Counted from the first letter of the stretch, positions 1 to 15,400 are shown. The stretch: DNA of 64,000 nucleotides from Eudromia elegans (GCA_003342815.1 PTEX01000197.1:453282-517281), one strand, 5' to 3'. Numbers and translations: made by a program. Notes: generated from the sequence alone by a model not told the origin.

Positions 1-317
1 CCTAAGGCTCTTAAAACTACTGTCAAAATAAAAATCTAAGAGAACCCAAGACAAGTGCATCTAGACTGTAAGTGGATTAAGTAGCTAATCTTTAAGGCAT
101 TTCTGCCATTATGTCAGAGATAAGTGCATATTCATTCAAGGAAGACGACAAATATGTCTCTCAGCAGCAGAGGAACTGGGACACAACCTCGTCTGAAAGT
201 GCACTGAATTTTGTTAGTTAATTAGGAATGAAGTGAATGCTAAGAAAGGGTTAAGGCTGGCAGAAGGTTTGGGAATATCACCGACTCACAAACTGAAGAA
301 AACTTAAAAGTACTAAC
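1..317. other. Partial ECI2 intron 9
   Basis: Intronic sequence downstream of exon 9. I see no last exon, polyadenylation site or repeat in it. Confidence 0.8.
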
Positions 318-461
318 GTTTTTAGGAAGGCTCGCATAAGCTTTCAGTTTTGCCCAAACTTCCTTCTGGAAAGTCCTGTTGGGGAAGACTTCAGTCACGA
401 GTCCATAGGCACAGGCCTCCGCTGCAGTCAGCTTCTTGTTGAAAAGCAAAATCTCATTTGC
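318..461 (-). CDS. ECI2: ECI2 coding exon 9
   Basis: 48 codons, phase 0 at both ends. Begins [20 protein letters not shown] and ends [18 protein letters not shown] is the conserved crotonase strand and helix that packs behind the active site. Acceptor CTTCATTTAG|GCA and donor AAC|GTTAGT. The expected last exon (about 50 residues starting near ALRISKE in human) is not within the remaining 317 bases, so it lies past the left edge. Confidence 0.96.
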
Positions 462-3400
462 CTAAATGAAGAAGAGCAGAGAGTGTGGTTAGACGAGACG
501 CAAGGCGGGGCAGTCCGGCAGGACAGCTGTGAGCTTCCACTTCACATGGTTTTAGTCTCCTGACCGTCAATGCTGGCTTTCCAAAAAAACCCGCAGCTCC
601 TACTGCAGCCTACAGGCTTCTTCAAGCAGAGCTCCAAAGATGTTACCTGAAGTCACTGCATCATAACTTACTTTGTTTACTTTCTACAATGATTCTGAGA
701 TTTCTAGAACTGGGATTGATAGGCTGCACCTCACTCAATAGACTATCTTTAATATTTTGATGCTTAGAAAATACTTGGTCTACTGCCTACAGATTTATAT
801 GTTTTTCTTTTCTGATGGAAGATGCCATGACACAGAAAACTTTCATCAACAACTCAGTATGGATTTAGAAGTGCTCAGTACTCTTTTATGGTGCTTGTGC
901 TGACACTGTCATTACATTTTTTCATCTTTATTTCAAGAGATGCCACCCGGAACTTTCTTTGAGGACTCTTGCTAAGATCCCACCTGGAGGATACCAACAC
1001 AGAAAGGTCAAAAGATCTCATGTGTTGTACAAATGTTCTTACCTTGGCTGCACCCATGATTTTTGGGAAGAGGTAAGAGGAACATCCTTCGGGACTCTGT
1101 CCAAGTTGACTAAATGGGGTGTGAAATGTAGCCTGGTTAAAAAAAAAAAAAAAAAAAAAAAAAGCACACCTCAGGATCAGTTCACAGGACGACAGTTCAC
1201 CAAACAGATTTTGGTGAGCAGAGTTCACCAAAGATTTGTTTGAACCTTTTTGATAATAGACTTTGACATTAGTTGGTAACACCACTTCATCTGCCCAGTG
1301 CACACAAGACCTGACTCTGTTTATACAATGCAATTTCCTTATCTTAACTATCTCATGGACTAAGTTAGCCTATTTGAATGAAATACTTTAAAAAAACTAA
1401 CTTGCATGTACAAAATGTTTACCAGAAGGATGTTCATACACATCTACCCCATAAGTAGTAAATACCTAGCCAAATAATTAGATGTCAGACTGGTCTGTGT
1501 AGTCACTCACAAATATAGCTGGTAATAATCTGCTGTGTGAATACCTAGATGGGAATAAAACCAGATCCTGACCATACTGAAGTTGTCTACTTCTGGAATA
1601 TGTAGCCAGTGCCCAAGGCGCTCCAACCAAGCTGGTATAGAAAGTGAAATGAAATGTGATCATGGATGAGGATGACCTTACTGCCTGAGCAGCGACAGCC
1701 CTCGGGAGAGAAGGAGAGAGAACAATTGCCTTTAAGAAGCCTTCAGTAAAAGGCCTCTCAAAGGTAATAGGAAAGCTCTCATCAAAAACTAGGTGAAGGG
1801 CTCAGTTAGACCCTGGAGAACTCCTCAAGGAACTGGTCTAAACACAGGCAAAAGCTGTCCTAGTGCAAGCAAGTAGATCCCAACACCTTCTCTCAGCTAA
1901 ATCATAAGCTCTTCACTGGCTTTAAACTAAAGTACACAGGAGGTGAAAATTAGGCCAGTTGACTAAAGATGAGAGTAGTATGAACATACAGGGATTAAGA
2001 AAAAAAACAATACAAGACACAAAGTAAGATTCAACTACCAGTGATTAGATACATGAATAGTGAAAGGAAATCCAAATATGAGCCTGCCACTCAAGGGAGA
2101 AGGATGCTACTGACAGGGTGCCAAAATAACATTTAATGTGTGGTTTTCTTATTTATGAGGGATTAATGCTTAGTTAAACCTATGTTATCGCTGCACGGGA
2201 TATCCTGCCAAGGGGGAAATGATTAAAATTCAATATGGTCTCAATAAATTGGATAAGTGTGAACAAAAATAAACCACTTAATGTGAACAAGTGTAAAGTT
2301 TGGCAGGAATAATTGTTAATACAAAGTAAGACAGGAATAGTGTTAAACTGGCAATTCTGCAGTAAGGGATCCAGGGGTTACAGCAGTTCACAAGTTGTAC
2401 ACCAATCCAGTGACATTCTGGGATGTTAGAACAGGAATACAGCCTGCCAAACATGAAGAAATTCTTCTGTTCTATTTTGTATTAGTCAGACACAAGCTGG
2501 AGCCATATATCCAGCTTGTATTGATATGCTTAAAGACAGAAAGAGTGGAGGTAAACTTGAGAGGTATCTAATAGTTTTTAAGTACATTGGAGGCTCTTGC
2601 AATGGAGAATCACAAGTCTGTTCTTTTGATATGCAAATAAGAAAACAACAGGTTCAGCCTACAGCCAGAAGGATCAGATGGTGGAGGGAAAATTTTTCCT
2701 AAGTCTCTCCGGTGTTAATCAACAACTCAGCAGGGATTTTGCTGAAAAAATGCAACACAATCGCTGAGAAAGGAATCTGAATGTACCACCCATTATATAC
2801 ACTTCCAGCTCAGGAAACAATACCTTGCCTAAAATGAATTAATGCATAGTGTTAAGTTCTGTGTTTGTTTACTAACCTTATATAAAAGAACAACAGAAGG
2901 AACAAAAAATAAGCAACACAATAGGATTCTGTGCTATGCCTTAACATAGTTTTACTGCACATTTGGCAAGTTTTCTTTAAAAGGATTCTCGAGCCAGATA
3001 AACCAAAGCTTTTTGATGTGTTTTTAAACACAGATTTGATAAAATGCTAATTACTGCACTCCCACTCCATGATAATCTTTTGCTCCCTCCCTTTCTCTGC
3101 CTCCACCTCCAGCTTGCCCTAAGCGGCTCCGTAGTTATCAGCTCACATCAACCATTTTGCTGTTTTGGTGCAGTAAAGGGTTTCTAAACTGGAGCTCAGT
3201 ATCTTGATAATGTAACCACAGTCAAGAAACTCCATGCATGTTAAGGCATGTATCTGATGCCTGACCCTATGCTGTCAGATAATATGGGTGTTTCTCAATG
3301 CGACGTGAGAGGTTCTCACACTGGTGTGTACTTTTCTGACAGATCCCTTGAGACCAAATAATACTTGCTGCAAGAAGACCTTTCAGTACTATCTTTGGAT

Positions 3401-6400
3401 CAGCTATGCAATGTTCTTACCACGTCAGAAGCGTAGACAATGTCAAACAACCCAAGGAGTGTTACAGAGATGCCAATGGCAGGGCCGTTCACTACTGCAA
3501 TCAGGGGCTTGGGGAAATCGATAAAATGAGCCACAAAGTCTCTGGAGAGAAGGAGAAACATGTGAGAGTAAGAGACACCCTAATCTTTTATCAAATATAA
3601 ATTACTTTCAAGGAGACATGGCTACACACTGCAAAACAAAAAAGCATGGGCTCTATCTGAGGCAGCCTATGTTTGGATCATTTCTTAATTAAAGAAAATT
3701 TCTTAAATTTAAATCATTTTCTTAAAGAAAATAAGCACTACCTGAATATTTACTGAGTGGGAACCAAATCTGTGTACGTCTGCCCAGCTTTCTCAGATGC
3801 TAAGTCATAAAGTTATGAGAGTGCTCTCTCCAGCTACAGTTACCAACTACAGCTAGCTAACACAAAAAAAAAAAAAAAAAATTCCATTCTTGGGATGCTC
3901 TTTCTCTGCATAGAGTCTGTTCTGCAGTGAAGCCCCAGCAGACACCAGAACCGTGATGCCGCCACAGCACAGAGTTCTCTAGTGCTCTTCTGTGCAGGTT
4001 TGAAAAAGTGCTTTATTTGACAGCTGCCTCCCCACCCAAGGAATTTTACACATTACAGTAATTTATGCACATATGAAACCAAGATGATCTACTTGAGTAG
4101 CAGTCCTCCATCTTTGGTCGCCTTCTCAATTTCGCCAGTTTGGACATTTGTAAAATTTTTCAGATCGTTTCCGCTACAGTAGTACTCTCCGTTTCCTGCA
4201 GAGAACATACAAATGCATCAGTGTTTTGGGAGTAGACAAATAACAGAGCTTCCATGCCTTACATTTACAAAACAACTTCATTCTAACAATATTAAGTAAT
4301 TAGAGGAATTGTCTCAAAGTGTAAACAGTACCTTAAAGGACACCTACAGTTTAAAATAATATCATCAGATGAGAAGTGTGCCTTTTATTTCCCTGAGTTG
4401 CTTACTTTTCTTCTGTCAGTTCAATCATTCACACAGCAAGGAGAAAGAAATACTTTTCAAGACAGAAATATGATAATGTATGTGTGTGTATATCTGTAAA
4501 ACATATATAAAATATACATACACATGTATAAGTCGATAGAATAACCTAGTCAAAATGTAGTGCAAGTTTCTCTTTTATTATGTCCCATAGGGAAAAATGG
4601 CATAGCAGTTCAAGGAGAAGAATGACAGCACTGCATTGAAATCAATGTACTGAATGAGGTAATTTTCAGTAGGAAGTAGATAACCTGTTGGCAAAGGTAT
4701 GAGAGAGACTGAACTACAGTGAAAAAAAGCAAGGAGTACTTAAAAGTTAATTGATAACTGCACATTTTATTTTCCTCAATCATCCTCTGTGTCATGAGGA
4801 CATTACAGGATCAGGCTTTTCTCTGCTTAGCATGACTTAGGGCTGCCCTTTTACACCACCTCTGCACTCGCCCAGCTGGGCACACTGTGTATTGGAGTCT
4901 GGGATGTGTGCAGGTGGGCCAGATCGCAGCTCCTCCGGACAACTCTTTTCCATGACAGCCACAGAAAAAACAAAGTATGATCATATATCATAAGAAAAGG
5001 TGCAGTGTAAACTTCTGTTGGACATTTCAGTGAAGTGTTTGAGGGGTTTGTTTGTTTTTAATATGTTTTGATGAATGACAGAAGTAGACAAAATTGACTA
5101 AATTTCACATCAGAAGGATATTTCAATAGAGCAGCAAGTCTGGTAAAGAATTTGAAACACCATCTTGACAGAATTTTGTTGAACCACTTTGGAAAATCTT
5201 TTGTCTACTTAAGGAAGCAATTTCCTCATAATATCTTAGCCTAAATACAGGTAGTTAGGTCATGTCAGGACTGAACTTGGGCATAAAAAAAAAGAATTAA
5301 AAAATTGGTACCAGTAATAACTACTATGGTAGAATCATCTTTGGCAGCTTCTTCAAGTGCTTTTATAATTTCTCTGTACATCTGCAGAGGAAAAACAACA
5401 AAGAACATTTGGGATACAATAAGAGATCATAAAAAGGAGATCCACACTGGCAATAAGGAACTTAAGAGATAGTATGGTCCTTTTAAACATGTAGAAAACA
5501 TACATCCATAGGAAGTTAAATATTGCATGAGGTATTTTTGACCACAGACACAAGCTCCCAGTGCAAATCTAAATAGGAGATTTAGGCTTTTCGGGAAATA
5601 AACACTAACTGGAAACAGTTTATTTTAAAACCTGAGTAGTTTGACAGGGGGGCAAAATATTATATTAAAGAAATAGTAGTTGGAGTTGCGGGGGACAATC
5701 TCTGTGCCTTAGACTGTCATTTGAATCAAGACACTCAACCTTTGCAAGACTCAGACCACTATTCTTCAGTGAGTGTTGCTAAACCTGCAGCAATGATCCT
5801 TGAAAAGCTTAAGTATCTCACCAACCAAAGAAAAAAGCAGTTAAACTCCCAAGTCAGTTTCTTTACCTGATGACTGAGGGCGTTTTTCCTCTCAGGTCGG
5901 TTGAACGTTATCTTTGTGATATTATTTTGGGTATTAACAATTATAGTTTCATAGCCATTGTGTCTGCCCTCTTCTGCAGCAGCATCTGTCACCTGGCTAG
6001 AAGATTCTGCAGAGATGAGACCTGAGACAAGCTCAGTGTATTTCTGTTTGGCATTATCCTGCAAAGAGAAAAATCCCACAGGATTATCAAATGCTGAAAG
6101 CCAAGCCAGGTTGTTCTGCTATTCTTTAAATGGGAAGCCACAAAAAGAAAGGCAGCATGACCTCAGGATGAACGAAAAAAGTCTCTGGTTTAGAAAGTGT
6201 GCTAATTAAGGTGAATACAGGAAGATACTGTATTTAGACACAGCAGATTCCAATTAAATCCATCTGGAGAACAGCAACAAAGGATCAGCAAGATAAAATG
6301 CATAAATGCTGGGATGATAATGATTTTTTAAATTAATTTATTTTTCTTTAATTTGAGAAATGCCCCCATCCATGTCCAGGGACACCTGAAAGCCCTCTGT

Positions 6401-9400
6401 CGTAATCACAGCATTTATACTCTTCAATTCATGAATCCTTCATTGCCGCTTTCTAGCTGGGCACTTCTCCAACAAAAAAGTACATATTTTTATTTTAGAA
6501 CATAATGTTTTTCTGGAAGTAAGAATACTGAAATACGTTTGTGCCATTTAAAAACTGTTTACAGACAATTTCTGCCAGCATTTAGCACAAACATGACATA
6601 ACAAAGGCCTACAAGACCATGCCCCCCATGTCTACAGTAAGTAGTGATGAAAAAGAATCCTAAATGCTTGGTTGTTACAATCTATTTCCTTGAAATCATG
6701 TTATCGTTCAAGAATTTCTGTAATCTCTAGTACATTAAAATAGTTACTCTCTCTCCACTATCACTTCAAGAGTAGATTCTTTTCCTGCTACTTAGCTACT
6801 TCTAAAAGCTTCTTAGCTTCTTCTAAAAGACACACAGTGTACCTGAAAATAAACAAAGAATATCCAACCACAAAAGCTTTCCTAGTTCCTATCCTTTACC
6901 CAGCTGCCCCACGGTGATATCCCCGCTGAGTTCATTTCAGCACACATATCTTAGATACATGAAATATCCCAAAGGATATTTTTTTTAAAAAAAGTGTTAA
7001 GTAGCATCTATGACGAGCTTCCAAAACTATTCCTGACAGCAGGTCTAATGAATTAGTGACAGAGCTTATCTGTAAAACTTGTCTCCTTCACTTATGACCA
7101 TCTGAAGAAACTGTGCTATGCATAACAGCTATGTGTAATATTAGACTTAAGATAAGCTGCGTGAAAACAGCATACTTATGTACCTTTGACGCTGTATTTT
7201 GCCTGCTCATTTCACCTGAAGTAAAGATTTCTCAAAAAGTTGTAAAAAGTAGTAAAGATTTCAAGATCAAGTGAGTAAGAGTGAAAAGAGGCTCTCAATA
7301 CGCCATTTTTATAGCCTCCTTTTGCTTGTCTTAGTTAGGGATCAATACTTCAAGGTGCCAAAGTTAATATCATGTTGCATTCATGGATTTGTTCTTTGTC
7401 TAAACGGGATGAAAAAGAGAGAGACAGATAGACAAGGTTTAGTAATATGTGAAATCATAAGAGAGGCCTAATTCTGCTGTCAGGGTAGAATTTTCATTTT
7501 GGCTAAAGCAAAACTGTGTATCAACCTTTACCATTTAACCTCTCTCTCAGGGCATCTAATTCCTTTACTTCTGTATTTGACAGAAAAAAGGTTTAAGACT
7601 AATTTTCCTTTCCTTAATGACTGCTAGGACTTGATATGGATGTAAGATTTTCTCCCCTTCCTGACCCAGAGGTTTAATCTACCCCCATATAATAGTAAGA
7701 TCGTTCTCTCTGTTTTTCTCAAAGATCACAAATCAAAAAGCACATCTAAGGAGAGAGGCTCAGTCCATCTCTCTCTTTAAGGAAACAGAAGACTACAACA
7801 TAATGTTAAAAACTACATTTTAAGGTAAGTCACCACACACATACGATTTCTCATACGGGTACAAGCTGTTAGTTAACAATTTAAAACTGGGCTTACACAG
7901 GAAAAAAATGCAAATATGATTATAAGAATTGCAAAGATTATAAGTGCAAAACATTTTGGTGTCTAAAGCAGAGGCCCTCAGCTAGCACATAGTACGTTTA
8001 GACCCTATTCATTTACAGAACAGGCACTTAGAACAAAAACAATTTACAAAGAAGCTAAGAGAAACTATTTATGTGGTCACCTGAGGCAAACTGCCAAGAG
8101 ATTTCCATGCATCCCATTTGGCCTTGTTGATGAAATCCAGCATTCCTGGTTTGGGAGAATTGCAGGGACCCTCAGTAGCCTGGGAAGAAAATAAAATAAA
8201 CTTATTTAAATCTTTGGTTAAAGTTCAGATTTCTTGGTAGAAAAGAAAACAACCTTTAGAAAGATTTGTGTGATCAGAATACAAAATAAACATTTCCTTC
8301 TGAGGGAAGACAAATCTAATTGTTGAGCTCTATTTAGGCCATTCACATACCACTAAACTCCTCTGACTTCCAAATAGCTGGGGCTGGGTTTTTAACCAAT
8401 AAGGGACACGAATTTCAAAATATACCTGCACATATGTGCTCAGCAAACTACCTCAATAATGTGAAAGCTCTGCATTTAAAAAGAAAGTTTTAAAAGCATA
8501 GATTGTTCAACTAAATATACAATTGTGTTAGATCTAGTAAGCTGGAACTAACTTCAAACCTAGATCTGATTTGAGCAAGGTGGCTGGACCAGGTGACCTG
8601 CACATGTCCCAGCTGTCCTAAAGTACTCTGCAATCATTTTTCCTGAAGAAAGACCCTCTTGCCAATCTTGATCCACGAATACTTCCCAAAATATGAGTAT
8701 GAATCCTCCTAAGGACTTGCACCAGAATTTACATAGTCTCTTGCCATGCTGCTGTAAATAGCCTTCACGCACACAAGAAGTCAACCTTCACACGTCAATA
8801 CTGCTGGATTTTCAGACCACCTGACTCTTCTTCTTCCTGAGTACCAGCAATTTTCCTGTGCTGCCTCAATACAGGGCATATTACCTGGAAGGCATCACAC
8901 ACACAGTGGATGTAATTGGGCTCTAGCCCTTTGAACAAAAGTTTCTATTCAGAGGACAGTTCACCGGATGAAACTGTCTGAGCAAACTCTGCCTCTGAAT
9001 ATATGCGAAGTTTGAAGGGCTGGCATTTCAAAGCCAGATTTTAACCACCTGAAATGAAAAGTTTGTTAAGACCCAAATATTGGGACAATCCATATTCTAA
9101 ATAGATACTTTTGATATATAGTTTATGGCTCCATCCTATCAGGTTATAATTGCCCCTTAAAAAACAAATGGAGTCAAGCCCACCTGTTTAAACAAAGCGT
9201 AGAGCTTCAACTTAACTTCATTCCCAGGGTCCTTTTTCAAAAGCTTCAGCTGCTCTTGAGCCTTTTCAAAATCTTGCTGGCTGACTTGCATGGTGGCTGC
9301 AGTCATGTGCAGGTGAATTGCTGGAATGGAAAGAGCTTGCATTTGCCTATTAGTAAGCAGGAAAAAAATCTCATTAATTGCTTTCTTAAATAAAAAAATA

Positions 9401-12400
9401 CTACAAAACAAATATGTTGATTTTAAGTTACTTTAAGTAAATTTAAGTAAGCAAAACATTAAATATTTGCACCTGCACCACACAAAACAATAAAAACAAA
9501 GCAAAATTAAAAAAAAAAGTTTCTTTAGAAGTTGGGTTCAGCTGTAACATGATTAATGTTTGAAGAACAAGACACTAGCTCTCTCCACTATGTATAATGC
9601 TGGATTTAATGCAAGAGCCAAGCATTAACTAGACTGCTGCCAAATGACAGAGGAAAGACTACATGGTAACGCACCAGCTGATCACCCGCAGACCACTAAA
9701 TGGCAGTAGTGGTAAACTAATGTTTTTTCTGTTTCTAAAATAAATCATCGTCCTACAGGTTCCATCCACGACAATCAAATGCACACATCTTTAGTTATTG
9801 GTTTTTTCTCTGTATACATATAATATCTTTATATGTCTGTGAATTAAACTTAGTAGTAGCCTGTCTGGTCTGCATAATCTTTGCAAGTTTTGTGTGCTTT
9901 TAACTCAAAGCATCTTAATCTAAAGCCTTGATTCTGCTAGTAGGGGAGCCAAAATCAAGACTAATTTCAAAATCTGCTTCAAGATAGTCAAAAGATTGAC
10001 TGTAAAACCACCTGTAGATACTTGAAAAAAGAGTTGGTCAGAATATGCTGGGAAAATAACTTTCCACTAGAAGAAAAAGGAATTCTATCAAAACAAACAC
10101 ATGAAGCAAACAACCAAACCACTTCCCAAAGTAGTCTGTAAAAGCAGAGCTATTTCAACAATTTTGGAATCCAGAAGAAGCCTGATCATTTTGACCTTCA
10201 ACAGGGCAAAAGTATGTTGTTTCAACTTTCTTCATTTAAATTCTAGTGTATTTAAGAACATTTACTATCTTAAAAATGCTGACACTTTATGTTTCAATTG
10301 ATGCCATTCGTGATTAAAAAGAATCTCAGAATATGCTTTAAAATCTGTTGTTATTAGACAAAGACCTTCTTGCACAACACAAAATCTTACTTGTCTGATG
10401 GTAAGGCACAGGGGACAAAGTCTTTTTACATAAATGGATCAGCTGTAAGCCATTACTAACGTAGCAGAGAGCTTCCAAAAATGCAGGTTAAACATCTGCC
10501 AGTTGGGCATCAGGCAACCAGCTGCCTTCCGAAGACTAGGTCGGAGTTTAACAAGTCACTTCACTTATCACTTAAGCAACTCTTGAGGTTCATGGACTTC
10601 ATGCCCAGCATCGCTAACATTTCAACAGGAAAAGGAAGTGGCCTAAACAGGTACGGATACAAGCTTTTGAGTTTTGGGGTTTTTTTTACTGAGTTTCTTA
10701 GATCATTTTCCCCGGGCTCTCAGAACATGATTTTGACCTTCCCAGCCTTTCCCCCAGCATGCTTTTAAAGCGCCATTTTCAGGAAAATGAGAGCGAATGC
10801 TTGGTTTTTACCATTTTCCTATCCCTGTTTACAAGAAGTTGAATGCCATTAATCCCAGAATGATCAGTGTAACTGGTGCCTTTTTTTTTTTTAAGAGAAA
10901 AAAAAGGGGATTCGAAGTAATTTAGAAAAGGATTTTGAAAAGGAGATTTAGGTTTACACTGTATTTGAGAATCTTGACCTGAATACAGTTTGACTATGGT
11001 CACATAATGCTTTAAATATGATAAATAGGCTTTAGGATTACAAGTCTGCTTTTTACGCAGTTTGATAACCATGACCATAAATAAATAAAACTAGACGATG
11101 GGGCAGGGGAGCAACCACAAGATTCAGTCTAAAAGCAGGTGCATTTGCATGTTCAAGGTTGGGGGAACTTCAAATTAGCAGATCAAGAGTTCTCCTCCTT
11201 ACTAAGAGCACAAGAGGACAAGTTGGAAGAGGAGGAACCACTGATTAGGTCAACAAAAATACTTGGCTCAGGAGAAGCTGAATGAACTTGCAGCAAGTGC
11301 AGACTTGTCAACAGGAAACATCATCTATCCAGCTCAACTAGCCCATCTTCCATCTTCCTTTTTTCTTCTTTTTCTCTGTACTGGACTAGTTTGCTATAGT
11401 AATTGCAAAACTTAGTGGTTTAATTATTAAAGTCTGGTTAAAACAGAGCTCTCTCTTTTTTCAGTTCTTTCGTACCGCCTGTTGCTCGGGTCTCTGTGGG
11501 AAATCTGTATCACTCCGCCAAGCCTTCCCTTCTCAGAGGACTTTGCCATTCATCAGGGATGAGGATCTGTTCTCAAGATGCTAAACTGACTGTTACTCTT
11601 TCTCTTTTAAAACAATAAGGATGAAGAAGCAAAGTTAAAATCAACTTGTTATGCACCATACTCGCTCATGTTGGGCAAGACCTCCCTCTTCAGAGGGGTA
11701 CGTGAGCAGCAGGGATAGAGCTCCTGGTCCCCATGTGTCCCCATGTCCCCTCCCCAGGAGTGAAGGGGAGATCGTTCACCCCTCACCCATCATCACTCAC
11801 AGGCCCTGTCCCAGGCGCCAGGGCAATGAGCTGGCGGAGGCTGCCCTAGGCTACTTCTGCAGGGAGAACTTAATCCTCCTCCCCAGCTGGGGCATTAAAT
11901 CCTTCTTACTCCCTCAGTGAGCAAATCCGTGTCCATCTCAGAGGTTCCAATGCAAGGAGAGCAGAGAGGCCTCAGAGAAACCAGTGGATTCAACCTGCCA
12001 GAACAGCTGCAGAGCCCACCACAAATGCCAGTGCACCCCTGCAACATCATTCATTTTTGGGGCAAACTCCTCTTGGTGATGGCCAGCAACAGAACAAGGG
12101 ATAAAGGGTATAAATAAAACACAGGCAGTTCTATCTCCAGGCGAGGAAGAACTTCTTTCCTGCGAGGGTGATGGAGCCCAGGGACAGGCTGCCCAGAGAG
12201 GCTGTGGAGTCTCCTTCTCTGGAGATCTTCAAACCTGCCTGGATGCCACCCTGTGCCATGTGCTCCAGGAGTCCCTGCTGGAGCAGCGGGATTGGACCAG
12301 ATGATCTCTAGAGGTCCCTTCCAATCTCAGCCATTCCATGATTCTGTGATTCAGTTGGTACTTTGCCAGCTGTATACCCCAGCAAAGAGAAACAAATCCT

Positions 12401-15400
12401 GGGGCACGGCTGCTAGAACCTGAAACACAACCACTTCCCATTTCTCTTCTTGCCTCGGACATCTGCTCATTCCCATTCAGGCATCTTCCAGGGCTGCCAC
12501 TTGTCCTATTCACTGCACCTGTTCATGCGACCATCTCTTATCCTCACACACATTCCAGCACAAAGCTCTTAATTAAGATTTTAAAAGTCCATTCCACTGA
12601 AAGTCATTTCTCACAGTTTAAATGATTAGCAAATAATTTTTGGCATGAAAGGCCTATCAGAGCCTGCAAAAGCTTTTTCAGAAGGCGGGCCTCTCATTAC
12701 AGGGTAATTCTGTCACTTCTGTAAGGTCTTTTATAGAGTTCAAATTGACAACTTTTTATAAAATACTGGTTGCTCACTTCCTAACTTGTAAAGCAACTTT
12801 GCAGTTTGCTCATTAAAACACTAAATTGAAGCAAAAAGATCTCTTGGCATGGGAGACATCAGATATGCTCAACAAAATAAAAGGGATGAATATAAATCAA
12901 TAAAATCTTCCATTTACCTTAGAAAATTTTTCTTTTAAACTTTAGTAGTTCCTGGGGGGGGAAAAAAAAAGGACAGACAAAAACAGTTAAAAATCCTATT
13001 AGGATTAAAAGTGGTGGGTGGAGGTAGAAATACATGGGTTTAAAACTCTTGACAGAACTGGAAATGTTCATTTTGCATTATTATAAGTGGCTTTAGAAGG
13101 TGAAGGAACAAAAAGAATAGGAAGTGTTATCACACAGAAGTAAGCAGCACATTAAGCTGTCACCTGGATGAGTCCTAGAACAAATGTTTAATATAAGATA
13201 CGGTTATCTTTAGTACATGATGTGCAATACTTCAGATAACGCGCATGACAAGCTATCTCGGCTTTGCCACGATTAATATCGCACAGTGCCGAGATCTTTC
13301 ACATTCCTCTTCACACACATTCCTCACCCAGAGCAGGGAGCAGAGATCTGCCCTTAAGAATACAATAATTGCCCCTTGCTATTTCTTTTCACAGGCGCCT
13401 TGTGTCAAATCATCTAAAAGTGTCCGTGTTTACGTTATTTTTTTTGTGCAAAGAGAAAATAAAATACTGCTTTGCTGATGCTGCTGCAGAAAAGTTGTGC
13501 ATTTTTTTTAGTTTTTTTAGATCAAATCAAAGACTCAAGTCCCAGAACCCCCTAGTTATGACCTAAAATGCCCCTGTGAAGAGGAAGCAGCCCGGCCCAC
13601 CACAGCCTCCCGGGCAGCAGCTGCAGCCGCTGAGCACTGCACAGATCCCGAGAAAGGGTGTGGGGACAGACAGACATTCAGCCTGAAACACCAACGTTTC
13701 TTGTATTTTTCTCCAACGGTTTCATCTGAACGAGCTGGGTCTGTTTGGCCTAGAGAAGACGGAGAGGAGATCTGATTAATATGTATAAGTACCTGAGGAA
13801 TGAAGGTAGGGAGGAGGGGGCCAAACTCTTCTTGGTGGTGACCAGTGATAGGACAAGGGGTAACAGGCACAAGCTGAAACACAGGCAGTTCCATCTCCAT
13901 GTGAGGAAGAGCTTCTTTATTGTGAGTGTGACGGAACCCTGGCACAGGCTGCCCAGAGAGGCTGTGGAGTCTCCTTCTCTGGAGATCTTCCAAACCCACC
14001 TGGATGCCACCCTGTGCCACGTGCTCTGGATGTCCCTGCTGGAGCAGGGGGTTGGACTAGATCATCTCTAGAGGTCCCTTCCAACCACAACCATTCTGTG
14101 ATTCTGTGAATCTCTAAAAAAAACATGTAAGAAAGTCGATACCCAAATAATGACAAGCAAGACATTGACCCTATCTCTGTTTTGTAGCTCTCTTTGTAAC
14201 TAGAAACTAACCCAAGAAGACATTTACCTACAGAACAATGTAGCATTTTGGATTAATAAAATTTTAAATACACAGCAGTGAGTTGCCTTCCCCACACAGC
14301 TGAAGGCAGACAGGGCTAACCTCAAATTTATTTTATCCTTATGAGTCACTTTCTAAACACAACCTGCCTAGAATTGAGGTGGGGAAAGGAGGAGCCCTGT
14401 GACAGTGCCAAACACCCGGAGAGCCTGTGGCCTGGCTGCAGCAACCTGCTGGAGGGAAGCGGGGTCTTGTGTGCAAGGATGGATGGCTGGGTGACAAACG
14501 GACAAGTTCTGGGCGGAGGTTTTTCCAGTTGGAGGAAAAAAGCCCTCTTTTTCTTTGTGTCATCATGTTACAGGCTTCTCTCAAGGAACTTCAGATCATT
14601 TGACTAGGCGCACTGTTTCTTCTCTTCTTCTCATATATATATATACACATATGTATTCTCTTCTTTTATATATATATATATACACACACACACGTATTCT
14701 CTTCATATGTATATATAAATATATATATATATATACATTTTTATCCTGAAGAGTTATTTTATATATCTCCTGTTAAGAGCATCTATTGAATGAACACCAG
14801 GTCTGCTATACAATCTCGTCAGACCAGGTCACTGCAGAAAGCTGTATGCTTTTGCAGTTGTTCAAGACAGACTTCCAGAACTTGTAGGACTTCTGTACTA
14901 GAGTGTCATGGTGTCACATCAAAGAAACCTCAGCTTGACAGTTTTTACAGTAATCAAGTCACACTACCTCAGCTGCTCATTTCTGTTTCTCTCCTCTCAA
15001 GCTTCTTGTTTTCTACTAGGAAATGTGGAGTAACCATACCTGGCACACAAATAGCTTCCTTTGCAACTCCTGCCATCTTTAAAAAGCATACAGCTGCATC
15101 CAACTAGCTCACCTGAAAGCTTCCACTTCCACTCATTTGTGAGCATCTCTTTCAAATTTTTGCTATTAATTAAAACAAAACCATTTCAGAACACCGTGCA
15201 AGAAAGACCCATGCAAAAAAGCCTTCATTCAGAAGATACAGAAGCCTGTAACGATCATATTTGAAGTTCAGTAACTGCCACCCTTTCTAGCATCTAGCAA
15301 CTACAAAAGAAGGAATCAGAGTAACTGGGTTTGCTACTTGAGTTAAAAATAAACATCCTTTCATGGCAAAGATCTTTTTTATCTTGCTTGCAACCAAAAA

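Noticed and set aside
11340-11640. Segment with promoter-like and polyadenylation-like words that could suggest an old LTR
   Set aside because: No paired copy, no clear terminal repeats and no flanking internal region were seen.
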